Source: Phytopythium helicoides
Taxonomy: Eukaryota; Oomycota; Peronosporomycetes; Pythiales; Pythiaceae
Direction of reading: 5' to 3'
Length of the DNA: 64,000 nucleotides
NCBI GenBank assembly: GCA_024867545.1
Contig: JANFNE010000050.1
Span: 372,001 to 436,000, forward strand
Below the pieces are notes generated by a model. That model ran no database searches. It saw only the letters and a program-made list of their open reading frames with translations, and was not told the origin of the DNA. Position numbers and translations under genes: made by a program. Shown in pieces: positions 31,400 to 42,036 of this stretch (the stretch's first letter is position 1; every line of letters begins with the position of its first letter).

Positions 31400-33556
31400 T
31401 GCGGCTGGGCTGGAGATGGCGGATTGGCGACTGGAGTGGGCAGTGACAACGTCAGCGGCGAGTGCGTCATGGGGGAATAAGCAGCGCGTAGCTGCTGGTG
31501 GCAGCAGCATGTTGAGCGCCGCATTGACATCACGATCCCAAAAGAGCGCCCTGCAATCGCTGGAGTGACAGCGCAGGACATTCTTGGTGGTGATCAGCTC
31601 CGTCTCGCCGTCGCGAAACTGCGGCAGCACTGCATTGCGAAGTGGTTGGTGGCAACTGGAGCACAGTTTGCTCGAGCAAAACTCGTCGATTGTTACCACC
31701 CTCGCTCGCTTCTGCAGCGCATGCCGAAACCCTTTCACGGGAGTGGGGCCGTGGCCACGGACTCCATCGCGAACACTCCAGTCGCCATACCCGATGATAA
31801 CCTGTGGGCTTGCAACTGGGACAACACGCTTGGCCATTGCATCCAGGGTCTTGGCCTTCATCCGTTTGACCATGAACCGCTGCTTTCGGAAAGCATGGGT
31901 GGCGCAGAACTCAATCAGGTACGCAATGCTCGCCCAGTAGATGCGAAGGTGCTCCAAGTAGACATCAAACTCGGAGCACTTGAACGGCGGGAGCCTGGTC
32001 AGCATATCGCTGTACTGATGATCGCGCTTTTTTAAATTCTCAAACCAGAACCGCTGCTTCTTCATGCCTGCAAGGTGACGATATTCTCGCGTATGAATCT
32101 GCGTGATGTTACTGTGTAGTTGAACCGCACCCTTGATATTTGGTAAGACCTCGCCCTCTCGTGCAGCAGTGCACAAGTTGCGCAATCCAGGATCGACTCC
32201 AATCAGCATATCCGGCGTGTAGTTGTTTGGCAGAGATTCCCACTCGTAATCGACCTCGGCTTCCGCCGCCAGCTTCCGTCGCTTCTTGCCTTTTCTGCGC
32301 TCCTTCTTCAGCTCCTCGATCTTCAGGTCGTGAGCCGACTTCGAACGAGTCAGCAACACAGAGGCAGAGTAACCGTCCGACGTTATCTGGTGAGCAAATA
32401 GTCGGCTAGCAAACGGCGCCTTACTGTCGTGGTCCATGTCGTTAAAGTCCGCCTTTGAAATGTCTGCGTCGACTTTCATCGTCTCAAACTTGCTCACAGA
32501 GAAGAGCTGTCGAAGAATGGCTCCTTTCTGCTGGATGGTAACGGAACTACTGAGTGCTCCAGCTCTCGAGCCTCGAGGCATTAGTAGTGCGTTTCGACCG
32601 CCAGTCGACTCGAACACCCTAGCGCAGAATCCGTGTAGCGTTGTTCTGTTGATGACAATGTGGCTCGGAACATAACTCGTCGAGCATGGGAGCAGAGAGA
32701 ATGATCGAATGCCTTTTTTGTTTGGATCCCGGCGCTGCGAGGCTTCGACCTTCTGGAGGATGACGTACAACCTCTTGACGAAGTGCTCAAGATTTCTCTC
32801 GATAACAGACTGGTGCGGTTCGAGCCCCAGCCATCCACGAAGCTCCTGCTCATCCACTGCGAACTCGCTGTCGCTCGATCGGTAGCACGCAGTCACAAGA
32901 CGGTTGATCTCAGCTCGGGCAACAGCTGGCTGCTCAACGTTCTGGTGGGAACGAGATATCGTGGTCGAGCGCTCTCTGTGCTGTGGTGCATCTTCCATCG
33001 CCATCAAAGCAGTCTCAAGAGCTGACCTGTCCTCCATCTCCATCAAACGCAACTCTTCTTGGCGCTCTTCGAGCAACAGTCGAGCGTACATCGTGAGTCG
33101 CTTCTCGAAGTTCAACACGATCATGTTCCTGGTGTTGATCCGCATCTTCTCCGCAAGCCATACCAGCTGTGAGTGGTCGTGTGAAGCTGTAGCTGCCGGC
33201 GTGTATCCCTCAACACGCACTCGCTCGGCACGGTACAGTCTAGCTGTCTCTCGAAAATCGTTGGTCGCTGAGCTGGTTGCACCGAGACCCTGAGCTCGAA
33301 CGGCGTGGCAGCACCAGGAGAAGAACGTCTGATCAAGACGCGGCAGTTCACCTTGAGCTTGCAGGCAACGGAGCACGTGCATATTCGCGAGGTGCCACGC
33401 CTCCGACGTGATCTGCTTGAACACGACGCAGGATCGCTGAATCTCGTCTCTGAGGTCGGGGTCTTCACACAACTGCTGGAGCCTGCACGTGACGCTCGTG
33501 AACGAGTGGTGTTTGTCCCAGTCCTTTTTCTCGTCGGTCTTCTTGCGCTTGGGCAT
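31400..33556 (-). CDS. Fanzor: eukaryotic TnpB-like RNA-guided DNA endonuclease
   Basis: From ATG 33556 the frame has 719 codons before the start codon of the next gene and contains no stop. Residues 1-6 (MPKRKK) and about 417-428 are NLS-like basic patches. RuvC-I is IGVDPGLRNL (Asp455). A conserved Gly-rich segment IGYGDW (Asp592) and GHGPTPVKGF follow. Glu625 lies in TIDEFCSSKLC, the alternative glutamate position reported for Fanzors, next to a zinc finger (Cys632/Cys635 and Cys663/Cys668). RuvC-III is WDRDVNAALNML (Asp674/Asp676). All residues expected for nuclease activity are present. The N-terminal half is helical and carries NMIVLNFEKRLTMYARLLL. Frame and motif order resemble Fanzor1-type proteins. 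Its 3' end directly abuts, in frame, the sucrase/ferredoxin-like gene; the first in-frame stop is at 30869. The frame is also open upstream to 33922. No terminal repeats were recognised. Confidence 0.85.
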
Positions 33557-34295
33557 GACCAGCGATCTCCAACCACCAAGATCGGATGGCAGTGAGCTCG
33601 CTGCAGTGCTGGAGGCGGCAAAAGCGACTTCGTGAATGAGAGGCAGAGAACAAGGTCGTCGCGAAGAAGCCGTTGGAGCGAAGGTGTGCAATGAGAACGT
33701 AACTGTCAGACTGCAGAGCCATAATGACTCATTGGTGCTATGCCGAGATTGTGACGTAGTTGCTGACATGTGCCTTTGCTGGCATGGTGAAGGTTGCATC
33801 GTCTCGTCAAAGTCAAATCGCAATAGTTCCACTCCCCAGCAGAGCAAAGGTAAGGTACCGTGGGGTTGGGATCTCCCAGACGTTGCTGTCAAGGCGCATA
33901 TCAAGGCTGAACGACTCCCCATTGCGAGAAGGTGTGCATTTGGGCTGAAAAAGGCACTCTCCGTCCTCGGCGACGGTCATACGGTGACGAGCTGTTTATT
34001 GCCCACTTCCTCCCGATTCGTAATCTATGAAACGATATCAATGTTGTAAATATATGAATATAGTTAAGTATTTTTCCACATCATTTTGTTTGACAAAGGA
34101 AAATAGCCAACCAAAAATATTAATTTCAGCAGGCAAAAGCCAGCTTCAGACCAGTGATTTCGGATTGACCATGTTGAAGTCGATCACAAGCATGATCACA
34201 GCGCATTCCTGGCCCTTCGAGTCGCGCATTCTCCAATTCGCCACCTCCTAACCAGTTGCAAACACAAGCTACTCGTTCTCCACTTCACCTCCGCA
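33557..34295. other. Upstream flank of the Fanzor gene
   Basis: The Fanzor frame stays open to 33922 but its composition there is not protein-like. A sharply AT-rich stretch (about 34020-34140) follows. No transposon end or target-site duplication could be identified by eye. Confidence 0.35.
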
Positions 34296-34400
34296 ATGGC
34301 CGCTCCTGCTCCCTACCGCTCCTACATCCAGCCACAAGCCGATGCAGAGTTCCCGGCCGAGGCTGGACGATACCACCTCGGAATGATTGCGAGGAATTGA
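34296..34400 (+). pseudogene. 5' fragment of a glutathionyl-hydroquinone reductase (Xi-class GST)
   Basis: A 34-codon frame from ATG 34296 ending in TGA encodes YRSYIQPQADAEFPAEAGRYHL, split here as YRSYIQ and ADAEFPAEAGRYHL, which match the start of Xi-class glutathione transferases just before their catalytic CPWAH region. The match stops exactly there and the catalytic cysteine is absent. It is a truncated gene remnant, or a first exon whose continuation I cannot find. Confidence 0.5.
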
Positions 34401-34543
34401 TATGAGGCTGAATATGACGGTACACTTTTGGCACCGACTGAGTCTACGCCCTCGATGACGGATCATTCGTGCCGCAGCGGAGCAAAGAAAATCGTTGGAG
34501 ACAGTAAATGCACCACCAACACTAGGAGGTGCCGTGGTGACGG

Positions 34544-36288
34544 CTACTTTATCCACTCGAAGCGAAAAGTGAAGTCCACGCCTTCGAACACCATGGAAAA
34601 TCAGTCCACTGTCAGATCAAGGATTTCAGCTATCGAGTGCGACGCAAAACCTACCGTAGTGAACAATGCGGAAGCCCATGACCATCATGATCCAGATTAT
34701 CATGCGGAGCTGGATATGCTTCATGCGCGTCTTGAGCACGAACGCCAGATGCGACAACCCGTTATGCCCACACACATGGTAGAGCGTCAGTAGCATCAAT
34801 ACGAACGAAGCCACCTTCATGACAACGAAGATCAGGTTATTGACCAGCGCTTGGCTCAATGCGACGGCGGTCAGCTCGTCCAGCTCTGCGTGGTACTTGG
34901 CTGCTGGTAATTGTGAAACCGTGGCCATGAATATGACGTAGAAGAGTGAGCTAAAGAGTTCAAAGTACTCTGCTAGCACAATGTACTCAATCATGAAAAG
35001 GACGCCCTGCGACTCCAACAGTAATGTTGACTTTTGTGTCGATCTTCTTTTTGTCGCTGGTAACAACGCAGAAGCACTTGGTCCGATTGACAAGGTCGCT
35101 AGTCGATCTGATTGGCTAGGTGATGGTACTACTGGTGCTATTGAATGCGGCAACATATGTCGGGTACCTCTTGTGCGCGGTGGGGCAAATGCTCGAGAGC
35201 GACCATGCTCTAAGGATTCCAGTATTTTTGCTCCCTTACCAGACAACGAATGGGACACAATCGAGCGCAGTTGAATGTCTATCAATGCCTGTATATCCAA
35301 TCTTCTGGGAGTGACAATGAGCGCTCGCACTGCCGTCAGTAAATCGCCATTCCAGCTTCGGTTATTTAGCTGTCGGTGGCGATTGTAAACTCGAGCAGAT
35401 CGCGCATGGATTCCTCGCAGTGCCATCAAATTTTGCAGTACATCCAAAGCAATAATCGCAACAGCTGTGGTACTAGAACTGATTCGCTGGATACATGACG
35501 ACACATAAAGCGAATTGAATAATTCTGCAGAAAGCACGACGATTTCAGGAATCAAATCATCGAGTCCAATAGCTCGTCGAGCCATAAGCTGTTTGAAGGA
35601 AATTCGAAGCCACGGCAAAACCAAAACGACTAATGGAATCTCGTAGCGGGTGTTAACGGACGCGTAAAAGAGTGCTTGGAATGCAGGGTAAACGAGGAGC
35701 ATCAAGTTTTGTCCTTGATGGAGCTTCAAGTGCTTCAATATTGCGCCGGGGCTATTAGTGCGTACCCTCTGCAGAACTTCCGCTCCGATAATGACGCGGA
35801 AAGCCGACTACACAGAAGATTGCGAAGGGTGTGCTCATAACAATCAGCATAAATGGAATTGGGAACGTCCAGAGTGCCGCAACCATGATCGCGAATGGCA
35901 TGTACACGGTTGTGACTAGAAGAGCAAATACTGCGATTTGGCGGTTCGAAATAATCCGTCCTGGAATTTGGTCCCGCGCATCAAGTCCAATCCCAACAGT
36001 AAGGAGAACCGTCAAAACAAGCGCCCGCAGCCACGCTCCGTAGTTAGCGCGCCATCCGTCTTCCGGGTTGCGCAACGGGATCATCTCAGCCACGATACAT
36101 GCGATGAGAACAGGCATGGGAGTCCACAGAGTGATCAATGAAGCCCACAACAACGACGTCGACTGCGCGTACTCATCAAGTGATAGCGTCCGCTCGATTG
36201 AGTACTTGCCGCGGTGGCTAACCTGGAAAGAAAGCCAAATCCTTGCAAGTGCCTGGCCAGAGGACCTGGTTGCTGTGAAGAGAGTCAT
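34544..36288 (-). CDS. Multi-pass membrane protein of unknown function, family copy M1
   Basis: ATG 36288. Family hallmark near the N-terminus is SHRGKYSIERTLSLDEYAQS, followed by hydrophobic helices (about 36150-35830, 35720-35390 and 34980-34700), a polar Ser/Arg-rich cytoplasmic-type loop (about 35190-35040), and the end block CGHNGLSHLAFVLKTRM. A terminal mini-exon after G|GTAGG (near 34655) gives VDFTFRFEWIK and stop at 34544; the same last exon exists in M2. One frame slip near 35790 separates AIFCVVGFP from IIGAEVLQRV. I do not recognise a named family; the repetition suggests a lineage-specific expanded family. Function unknown. Confidence 0.55.
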
Positions 36289-36392
36289 TTCACTCTTGCT
36301 GTCAACTGCAACTATTATCGATGCTAAAATGGGATGTTTGTTACAAGACTCTGGCTCGGAGTCTTGATGTCACGTATTCACATATACGCACA

Positions 36393-38166
36393 TTAAGTCT
36401 TCTCGTTCATCCATGCAAACTTGAAGCTGAAGTCAACACCTGAGCAATACGGCAAAACCAAAAGTTAGTTTACTTCGTCTGGGGTCATTGATATGTGTGC
36501 TTACTTACCAAAATGCACAACCCGAAAGCCCATAACCATGAGAATCCACACCATCATCTTGGTCTGGATGTGCAACATTCGAGATTCTAGTACAAACGAT
36601 AAATGGACCAAGCCGTTGTGACCGCAAGCTCGATGTAGAACGATGAGTAGTGCTACAAAAGATGCGAACTTGAGGGAACTGTACAGAAGATTGTTTACAA
36701 GAGTCTCGGTGAGTGCAGAGTCGCTAATATCTGCTAGTTCGGCATGATATTTCGCGACTGGGAGCTTAGAAAGTCCAGCCAGATATCCAGCGTAGAAGAG
36801 CTGGCTGACGAGCTCGTAGTACTCTGCGAGCACATAGTACTCGATTGCAAAGAGCACACCTTGTGATTCAGCCAGTAGCGTGCTTTTTAGATTGCAGGCT
36901 TGAGGGGCTTGGTCTGTCCAGACTACTCCCATTTCGTCCTGATAGTGCTCGTGTTGAAAATGGTCCGATTGGGACAACACTCCTTCGGCAACGGTGCTGA
37001 TCGATGCTGTTGCTTAAAGACATCAATGTGGGGCATTACTCTTCTCGTATCTCGTTCGCGCGGCAGTGAAACATGAAAAGGTCGCCTTTGTTCGAGAATG
37101 GTTATCATATTGATTGAATTCCTGATAACGTATGAGGAACACATGAGTGCAGATGTATCCCTGTAAGTGCGTCTGTGTTCAATTTCGGCGTCGTGATAAT
37201 TTCGCGAGTTGCTTCTAATAGAGAAAATTTCCCTTGCTGCTTAGTCAGCGCACAGTAACGCCGCCAGACATAAGCAGAGCGTGTATGAACTCCGAGTAGT
37301 GCAAAGATACTTTGTAGTACATCTATCAAGAATACGACGAGTGTTGAAGTCGGGGAATTGAGGCGTTGGATACATGTAGCAAGATATAAGGCATTGAAAA
37401 GTTCTACCGATACGACAACAAGCTCCGGGATAAGATCTTCAAGGTGCTTAGACTGTCGAGCAGCTAGTTGTTTTAGAGTTATCTTGATACACGGAAGCAT
37501 TAGCACAAGTACTGGCAATGTATACTGGCTGTGGTTGATGGAGTTAAAAAATGCTTGGAATACGGGGTAAACGATTACCAGAATGCTTTGTCCGCTCACA
37601 TATCCTATGTGTCGACCAATGGCCCCAGGAAAACCACGATTGAGTCGCGTCAATCCAATTTTTCCGACCATAAACCACAGCGTCAGAATGCAAAAGAAGG
37701 AAAACGGGACGCCTGACAGCACTGTCATAAAGGGAACAGGGTAAATCCACAGCGCACCAAGGAGAATCATCACTGGAGTTGTCAGTATTGTCATGATGAA
37801 AGGGAAAATGGCAACTTGGCGACTTGAGAGTAGCCACCCTGGAACTAAGTGCCGCACATCTAGCGCAATCAGAAATGAGAGAAGTCCTCCGAGCATCGCT
37901 GCTCGAATCCAAGTGTTGAAGTTTACGATCCACCCGGCGCTTGGTTCGTAGAGCGGCAAAGATTCGATCGCCAACGACCCTAATAGGGCTGGAATGGGTG
38001 TGCACACTGCAACAATCAACGACCTTAATTGCGTGGTCGAATGAGCATACTCTTGGAGAGCTAGTGTGCGCTCGATGGAGTACTTTCCACGATGGCTGAC
38101 TTGCGTTGATGCCCAAAGTCTTGATCCCTGGGTGGTCAACGTTTTCAGTTTTGCTGCAGCATTCAT
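36393..38166 (-). CDS. Multi-pass membrane protein of unknown function, family copy M2
   Basis: ATG 38166. It carries the same hallmark as M1 (SHRGKYSIERTLALQEYAHS), about eight to ten hydrophobic segments (for example AAMLGGLLSFLIALDV, QVAIFPFIMTILTTPVMILLG and LVIVYPVFQAFF), a polar loop near 37100-36900, then LLAESQGVLFAIEYYVLAEY and CGHNGLVHLSFVLESRM. The final exon after a GTAAGTAAG donor gives VDFSFKFAWMNEKT and TAA at 36393. Two frame slips near 37110 and 36930 fall in the polar loop. It is tandem with M1. Otherwise the pair is collinear from end to end. Confidence 0.55.
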
Positions 38167-38289
38167 GTTCAACTGTGTGTGCTTTTCAAAACACGGCGCT
38201 TACACCTATATTTATCTACATCGAGAGGTAATTTCGATTCGTGCAAGAGTAACGTAAGTTCTACGTTATCTCGACGTACTTGAACAGGT

Positions 38290-39346
38290 ATGCCAACAAT
38301 TACAGGTCAGCCGCCAGTGAAAATGCTCTATCGAGCGTTTGATCGCGCTCGAGGAACACGTGCAAGCAACACCCAGTTGCCGAGTGTGATAGTATGCACT
38401 TTTACTCCGATACTTATGCTGGCGGTAATTCTCAGTATTCAGTCTATTCCCCTCGAAGACCCCAGCTTGGGCTGGAAGCGCAACACTGGTTTGTGGTGGA
38501 GAGCAGACATAACCTGAAACATCAGCTTTGCTCTATCTCCTGGATTAAGTGCGTTTTCGTGCCTGGACTTCATATCACACGAAAACAAGTAGCGCTTATG
38601 AGTTTTGCTGCAGCAACTGCCTTCACCTTCCGCGGTATCGGTATTGCTCAAGCGTGGATGCTCCAGATTCCCTACATGTTCGTGGTGATGGGACTTCCAC
38701 AAACTAAATCCACGCGTTATTGCTCCTCCAAAAAGGAAACACTTATCTACTGCTACTTCAGTATGCAGGAGCGTTACACCAGACTCTAAATACCAAACCT
38801 TACTGATGCAGCTAAAGTTCAAAGTGTTTTCTGCCCAAATACTTCCCAAGCCTGCTGAGCTTCGTCTACATCGTCGAGTCACCTGATCGGTTTGCTGCTG
38901 CAATTCAACTTGTCTTTCGAATCGAATGCATCTCTCTGGCTGAGTACTTGAAGTGCATTATGTCTGCTATGTGGTTTACAGAGTTGTCTGAGATGGTACT
39001 TCTCCCGGGGTTGAGTATCATTCGCAACTCTTGGTATCTACAATCCACTGTCTTGGGTAGGTAGTGCGCAATATCGCTGCCTGTTGGGCAGCAGATATGG
39101 TGTCGCTGGCACTGTTAGCAATGGTACTCTACCGGCGAGGAAGAATGAATCCGCTCTGTCAGATCGCCTCTGCCCTTGAGAAGCATTTAGAAATTGTTCA
39201 AGACAAACTTATTACATGAATGCTGATGTTCATGGCACTCCATGCAATTCATCTTGGTATAACCACGTGCGTATTTGATGAGCGAAGCTACAACTAAATT
39301 GTGCTGATACAAATAGGTATGAACTGTTCGTTTGACTTAGGTAAAA
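38290..39346 (+). pseudogene. Degenerate, inverted copy of the membrane protein family (M3)
   Basis: On the plus strand, pieces of the family can be followed in several frames: a first block near 38380-38500 (LPSVIVCTFTPILMLAVILS, SIPLEDPSLGWK), a block near 38560-38690 (LHITRKQVAL, RGIGIAQAWMLQIPYMFVVMG), and later fragments (LSLAEYLKCIM-like near 38940; CQIASALEKHLEIVQDKL-like near 39160). Much internal sequence is missing and stops are frequent. It stands head to head with M2. Confidence 0.5.
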
Positions 39347-39432
39347 TCAACTCGACGAAGTTGCCAAGTTCACAACTATTCATGACGAGATGGAAAGTTG
39401 CTGTGGCATTCACGGCCCACGACAGAGCTTGC

Positions 39433-40062
39433 TTACGGTCGACCGAACATCTCTGTCTTCCCGACCATGCGCAGCTCGTTCAACGCTCCCTCGATGACTT
39501 CACGGTAGCTTTCCGGATGAGTGCGTGTGTACAGATTTTGCAGCCACTCGAGCGTCTCATTGGATTGCCCCGTGAGCGTCTGGCCGCTGTTCTCCGTCAG
39601 GTACAGCGCATCGCTGGAGCGCTGGAGGGCGAGCTTGCCGAGGTCCCACGTGCGCTCGTTGGCAGCCTGCTCGCGCGCGAGCAGCGTCAGCACCTTGTAG
39701 TAGAGTCTGGCATTGTTGTCTTCTGCCTTGGCGATGTCGATGGAAATGCGCTCGCTCCCGATGATGAACTTGATCTCGCAGTCACGGTCCACGCGGCCGG
39801 CCGTCTCGAACTTGACCTCTCGCACGACTTCGTGCTTGAACAGATGGCGCTCCACGAGCTTGCGCGTGGTCGTCGCGCTCTCACCCTTGATGGCGAGCAC
39901 TGCCTGGTTGGTGATGGTAAACTCTTCTTTGGACGACTGGAACGAGAACATGATCAACTCGCCGGGCAGCAGGTAAGCGACCGCGAGGCACTCGGAGAAG
40001 TTGGTCACAATGCGGCAGACGTCCGCGGCGCCAGAGATGTCAGAAGCGAGACCCTTGAGCAT
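39433..40062 (-). CDS. Bacterial-type PH-domain protein (YvbH/PF08000-like), bPH-a1
   Basis: Intronless, 209 residues. The pattern of an N-terminal MLKGLASDISGAADVCRI, then LPGELIMFSFQSSKEEFTITNQAVLAI, KHEVVREVKFETAGRVDRDCEIKF and SISID-like strands is that of the bacterial PH-like domain of Bacillus YvbH, followed by a helical C-terminal extension (residues about 125-209) as in YvbH. These domains are rare in eukaryotes; transfer from a bacterium is inferred. Function unknown. It is divergent from bPH-b1, 569 bp away. The paralogue at 51851-52467 is related but clearly more diverged than the b and c pairs are from each other. Confidence 0.7.
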   Translation of the reverse strand: MLKGLASDISGAADVCRIVTNFSECLAVAYLLPGELIMFSFQSSKEEFTITNQAVLAIKGESATTTRKLVERHLFKHEVVREVKFETAGRVDRDCEIKFIIGSERISIDIAKAEDNNARLYYKVLTLLAREQAANERTWDLGKLALQRSSDALYLTENSGQTLTGQSNETLEWLQNLYTRTHPESYREVIEGALNELRMVGKTEMFGRP

Positions 40063-40631
40063 TGCAGCGAGTCGGAGAGGCTGGAGGTGTGCAGGAGAAG
40101 GAAAAAGTGATTGTGGCAGCTCGTCGATGAGATCGGACACGACACCTGGCGAGTCCTGCGCGGTGACTGAGACACGTCTGCATCTGCATCAGCTGCAACG
40201 CGATATGGATACATGAGCATCTAGAATCGAAGTCGATGTGTAGAACCGAGAGATGCAACTGCTGCAAGGAGTTGAAGCGGTCGGCGCTGGATTTTCCTGA
40301 CTGCATGGACCAGCCGTCGCGCACGTCGGATGGGCGATGTTGAAGTGATCAAATTTGCTCTGCCATCATTTTATCACATCTATCCGTTCTCATATGCCCA
40401 AATAATATACAATGACCAATTATTACTATTAAATCAAGCATTCCATTAGAATATCGAATTCTGCGACTGGTGAGAAAATCCACTTTACACGATGGCGAAA
40501 TCGACTAACTGGTACCCATTTTCCTCGTTGCGTTCGACATCATGCAACTTTCTGTCAGCCGCAAGTCGTTGGGCCGGTCTCAGTTTCCATTCTGCCGTCT
40601 CCTGCTCATCACGAAGTTGCTGGAGGAAAAT
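40063..40631. other. Divergent promoter region between bPH-a1 and bPH-b1
   Basis: 569 bp with an AT-rich core (about 40360-40460). No gene was recognised. It does not resemble the equivalent region of the right-hand cluster (51302-51850). Confidence 0.4.
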
Positions 40632-41255
40632 ATGTTCAAGTCGCTGACGAAGGACCTGGCGGGCACAGCCGACATCTGCAACACGGCCACCAACTTCTCC
40701 AAGCTGCACGCGGCGGCATACCTGCTGCCGGGAGAAGCAGTGCTGTTCGCGTTCGAGTCGGCGAAAGAAGAGTTCTCCTTCACCAACGAGGCACTCCTTC
40801 TCATCCGAGGAGAGAATGCCACCACCACGCGCAAGCTCATCGAGCGTCTCGACTACCGTGACCACGCCATCACTGACGTCAAGTTTGAGACCACGGGACG
40901 CGTAGATCGCGACTGCGAGATCAAGTTTCGCATCGGCGATCGTGACGTGTCGATCGACATTGCACGCAAGGAGGAAGACAAAGTCAAGGTGTTCTACAAG
41001 ACGCTCGTACTGCTCGCGCGCGAACAGGAGCACCGCCAGCGGATGTGGAACCACACGGTGCACAGCGCCGACAAGGCATCTGACAGTCTTCGCCTGAATG
41101 GCGTGCACAACAATCTGGTGACGGCCGCGGCGGAGACGAGCGCGTGGTTTGACGAGACGTTCTTGCGTCAGAACCCGCGCTGCTACCGGGATGTGATTGC
41201 CAGTGCGTTGGCGGCGCAGGTGTCGGTAGGTGGTGGTCGTCGCACTTCCAAGTAA
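40632..41255 (+). CDS. Bacterial-type PH-domain protein, bPH-b1
   Basis: Intronless, 207 residues from ATG 40632; the frame is open upstream to 40542, but homology with the mirror copy begins exactly at this ATG. It has the same YvbH-like layout as its neighbours: MFKSLTKDLAGTADICN, LPGEAVLFAFESAKEEFSFTNEALLLI, HAITDVKFETTGRVDRDCEIKF, IGDRDVSIDIARKEED, then a helical C-terminus ending GGGRRTSK. It differs from bPH-b2 at only a few residues. It is convergent with bPH-c1, 148 bp apart. Confidence 0.72.
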   Translation: MFKSLTKDLAGTADICNTATNFSKLHAAAYLLPGEAVLFAFESAKEEFSFTNEALLLIRGENATTTRKLIERLDYRDHAITDVKFETTGRVDRDCEIKFRIGDRDVSIDIARKEEDKVKVFYKTLVLLAREQEHRQRMWNHTVHSADKASDSLRLNGVHNNLVTAAAETSAWFDETFLRQNPRCYRDVIASALAAQVSVGGGRRTSK

Positions 41256-41403
41256 GAGAAAGGAAAGGAGAGGAGAGGGTTGGAGGACGATTTGGTAATG
41301 AAGTTATCCGTGAGATGAATGGATTGTCTTGTCTTTGTGATCCTGTATTCCTGGCTGAGTTGTGATCCTATTGCTGAGGTGTCAGCATCTCTGATCGGAG
41401 CCA

Positions 41404-42036
41404 CTAGACGACTCGTGCAATCTCCGACTTGAGAACGTCTCGATAACTCCTGGAGTTGAGACGCTCAAACTCGATAGTAAACTGCTCAAATACAAACGAT
41501 GCTCGACCCACGACTGTATCGCTACTCTCGCTTCCGCTATTGCTCGACTCATCGCCACGTCGAATGTGCGGCTTGGACCGGATCAACACGCTCTCCAATG
41601 TGCTCTTGGCTTGATCCCAACGATGTTGCCGCTGTCCTTGAGCTCGTGATAGCGCCAATAATACGTTGAAGAAGCTTTTGGCGCGAGATTCCTCCTTGCG
41701 TCGTATCTCGATTGTCACTTGTTCATCACCAATGCGAAAACACAGCTCGCAATCGCGATCGAGTCTCCCAGTCGTCTCGAACTGTACGTTTGAGATGTCG
41801 TGATCTCGGTACTCAAATCGCTCGACAAGTTTGCGAGGGTTGGTAGCGCTGGCGCCATGAACTTTGATGAGCGCCTCGTCCGTGAACACAAACTCCTCCT
41901 TGGGAGATGCAAATGCGAAGAGCAACTCTTCTGTTGATAGCACATAGGGAGCTGCTACAAGCGTCGAGAAGTTGTTGGTGACGATGGAGCATATATCTGC
42001 CGATCCCGTCAGGTCTTTGCCAAGTGCCGACAGCAT
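41404..42036 (-). CDS. Bacterial-type PH-domain protein, bPH-c1
   Basis: Intronless, 210 residues: MLSALGKDLTGSADICSIV, STEELLFAFASPKEEFVFTDEALIKV, HDISNVQFETTGRLDRDCELCF, IGDEQVTIEIRRKEESRAK, then a helical C-terminus. The frame is intact. It is nearly identical to bPH-c2 on the opposite side of the ABC transporter. Role unknown; in bacteria the YvbH-type fold is not well characterised either. Confidence 0.72.
   Translation of the reverse strand: MLSALGKDLTGSADICSIVTNNFSTLVAAPYVLSTEELLFAFASPKEEFVFTDEALIKVHGASATNPRKLVERFEYRDHDISNVQFETTGRLDRDCELCFRIGDEQVTIEIRRKEESRAKSFFNVLLALSRAQGQRQHRWDQAKSTLESVLIRSKPHIRRGDESSNSGSESSDTVVGRASFVFEQFTIEFERLNSRSYRDVLKSEIARVV

Noticed and set aside
31400..33556. 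Bacterial TnpB contamination
   Set aside because: NLS-like basic patches, the rearranged glutamate, the long N-terminal region and location among intron-bearing host genes fit a eukaryotic Fanzor.
33867..33878. Palindrome-like TGGGATCTCCCA upstream of Fanzor as a transposon end
   Set aside because: Arms are only 5 bp and no partner was found near the Fanzor 3' end.
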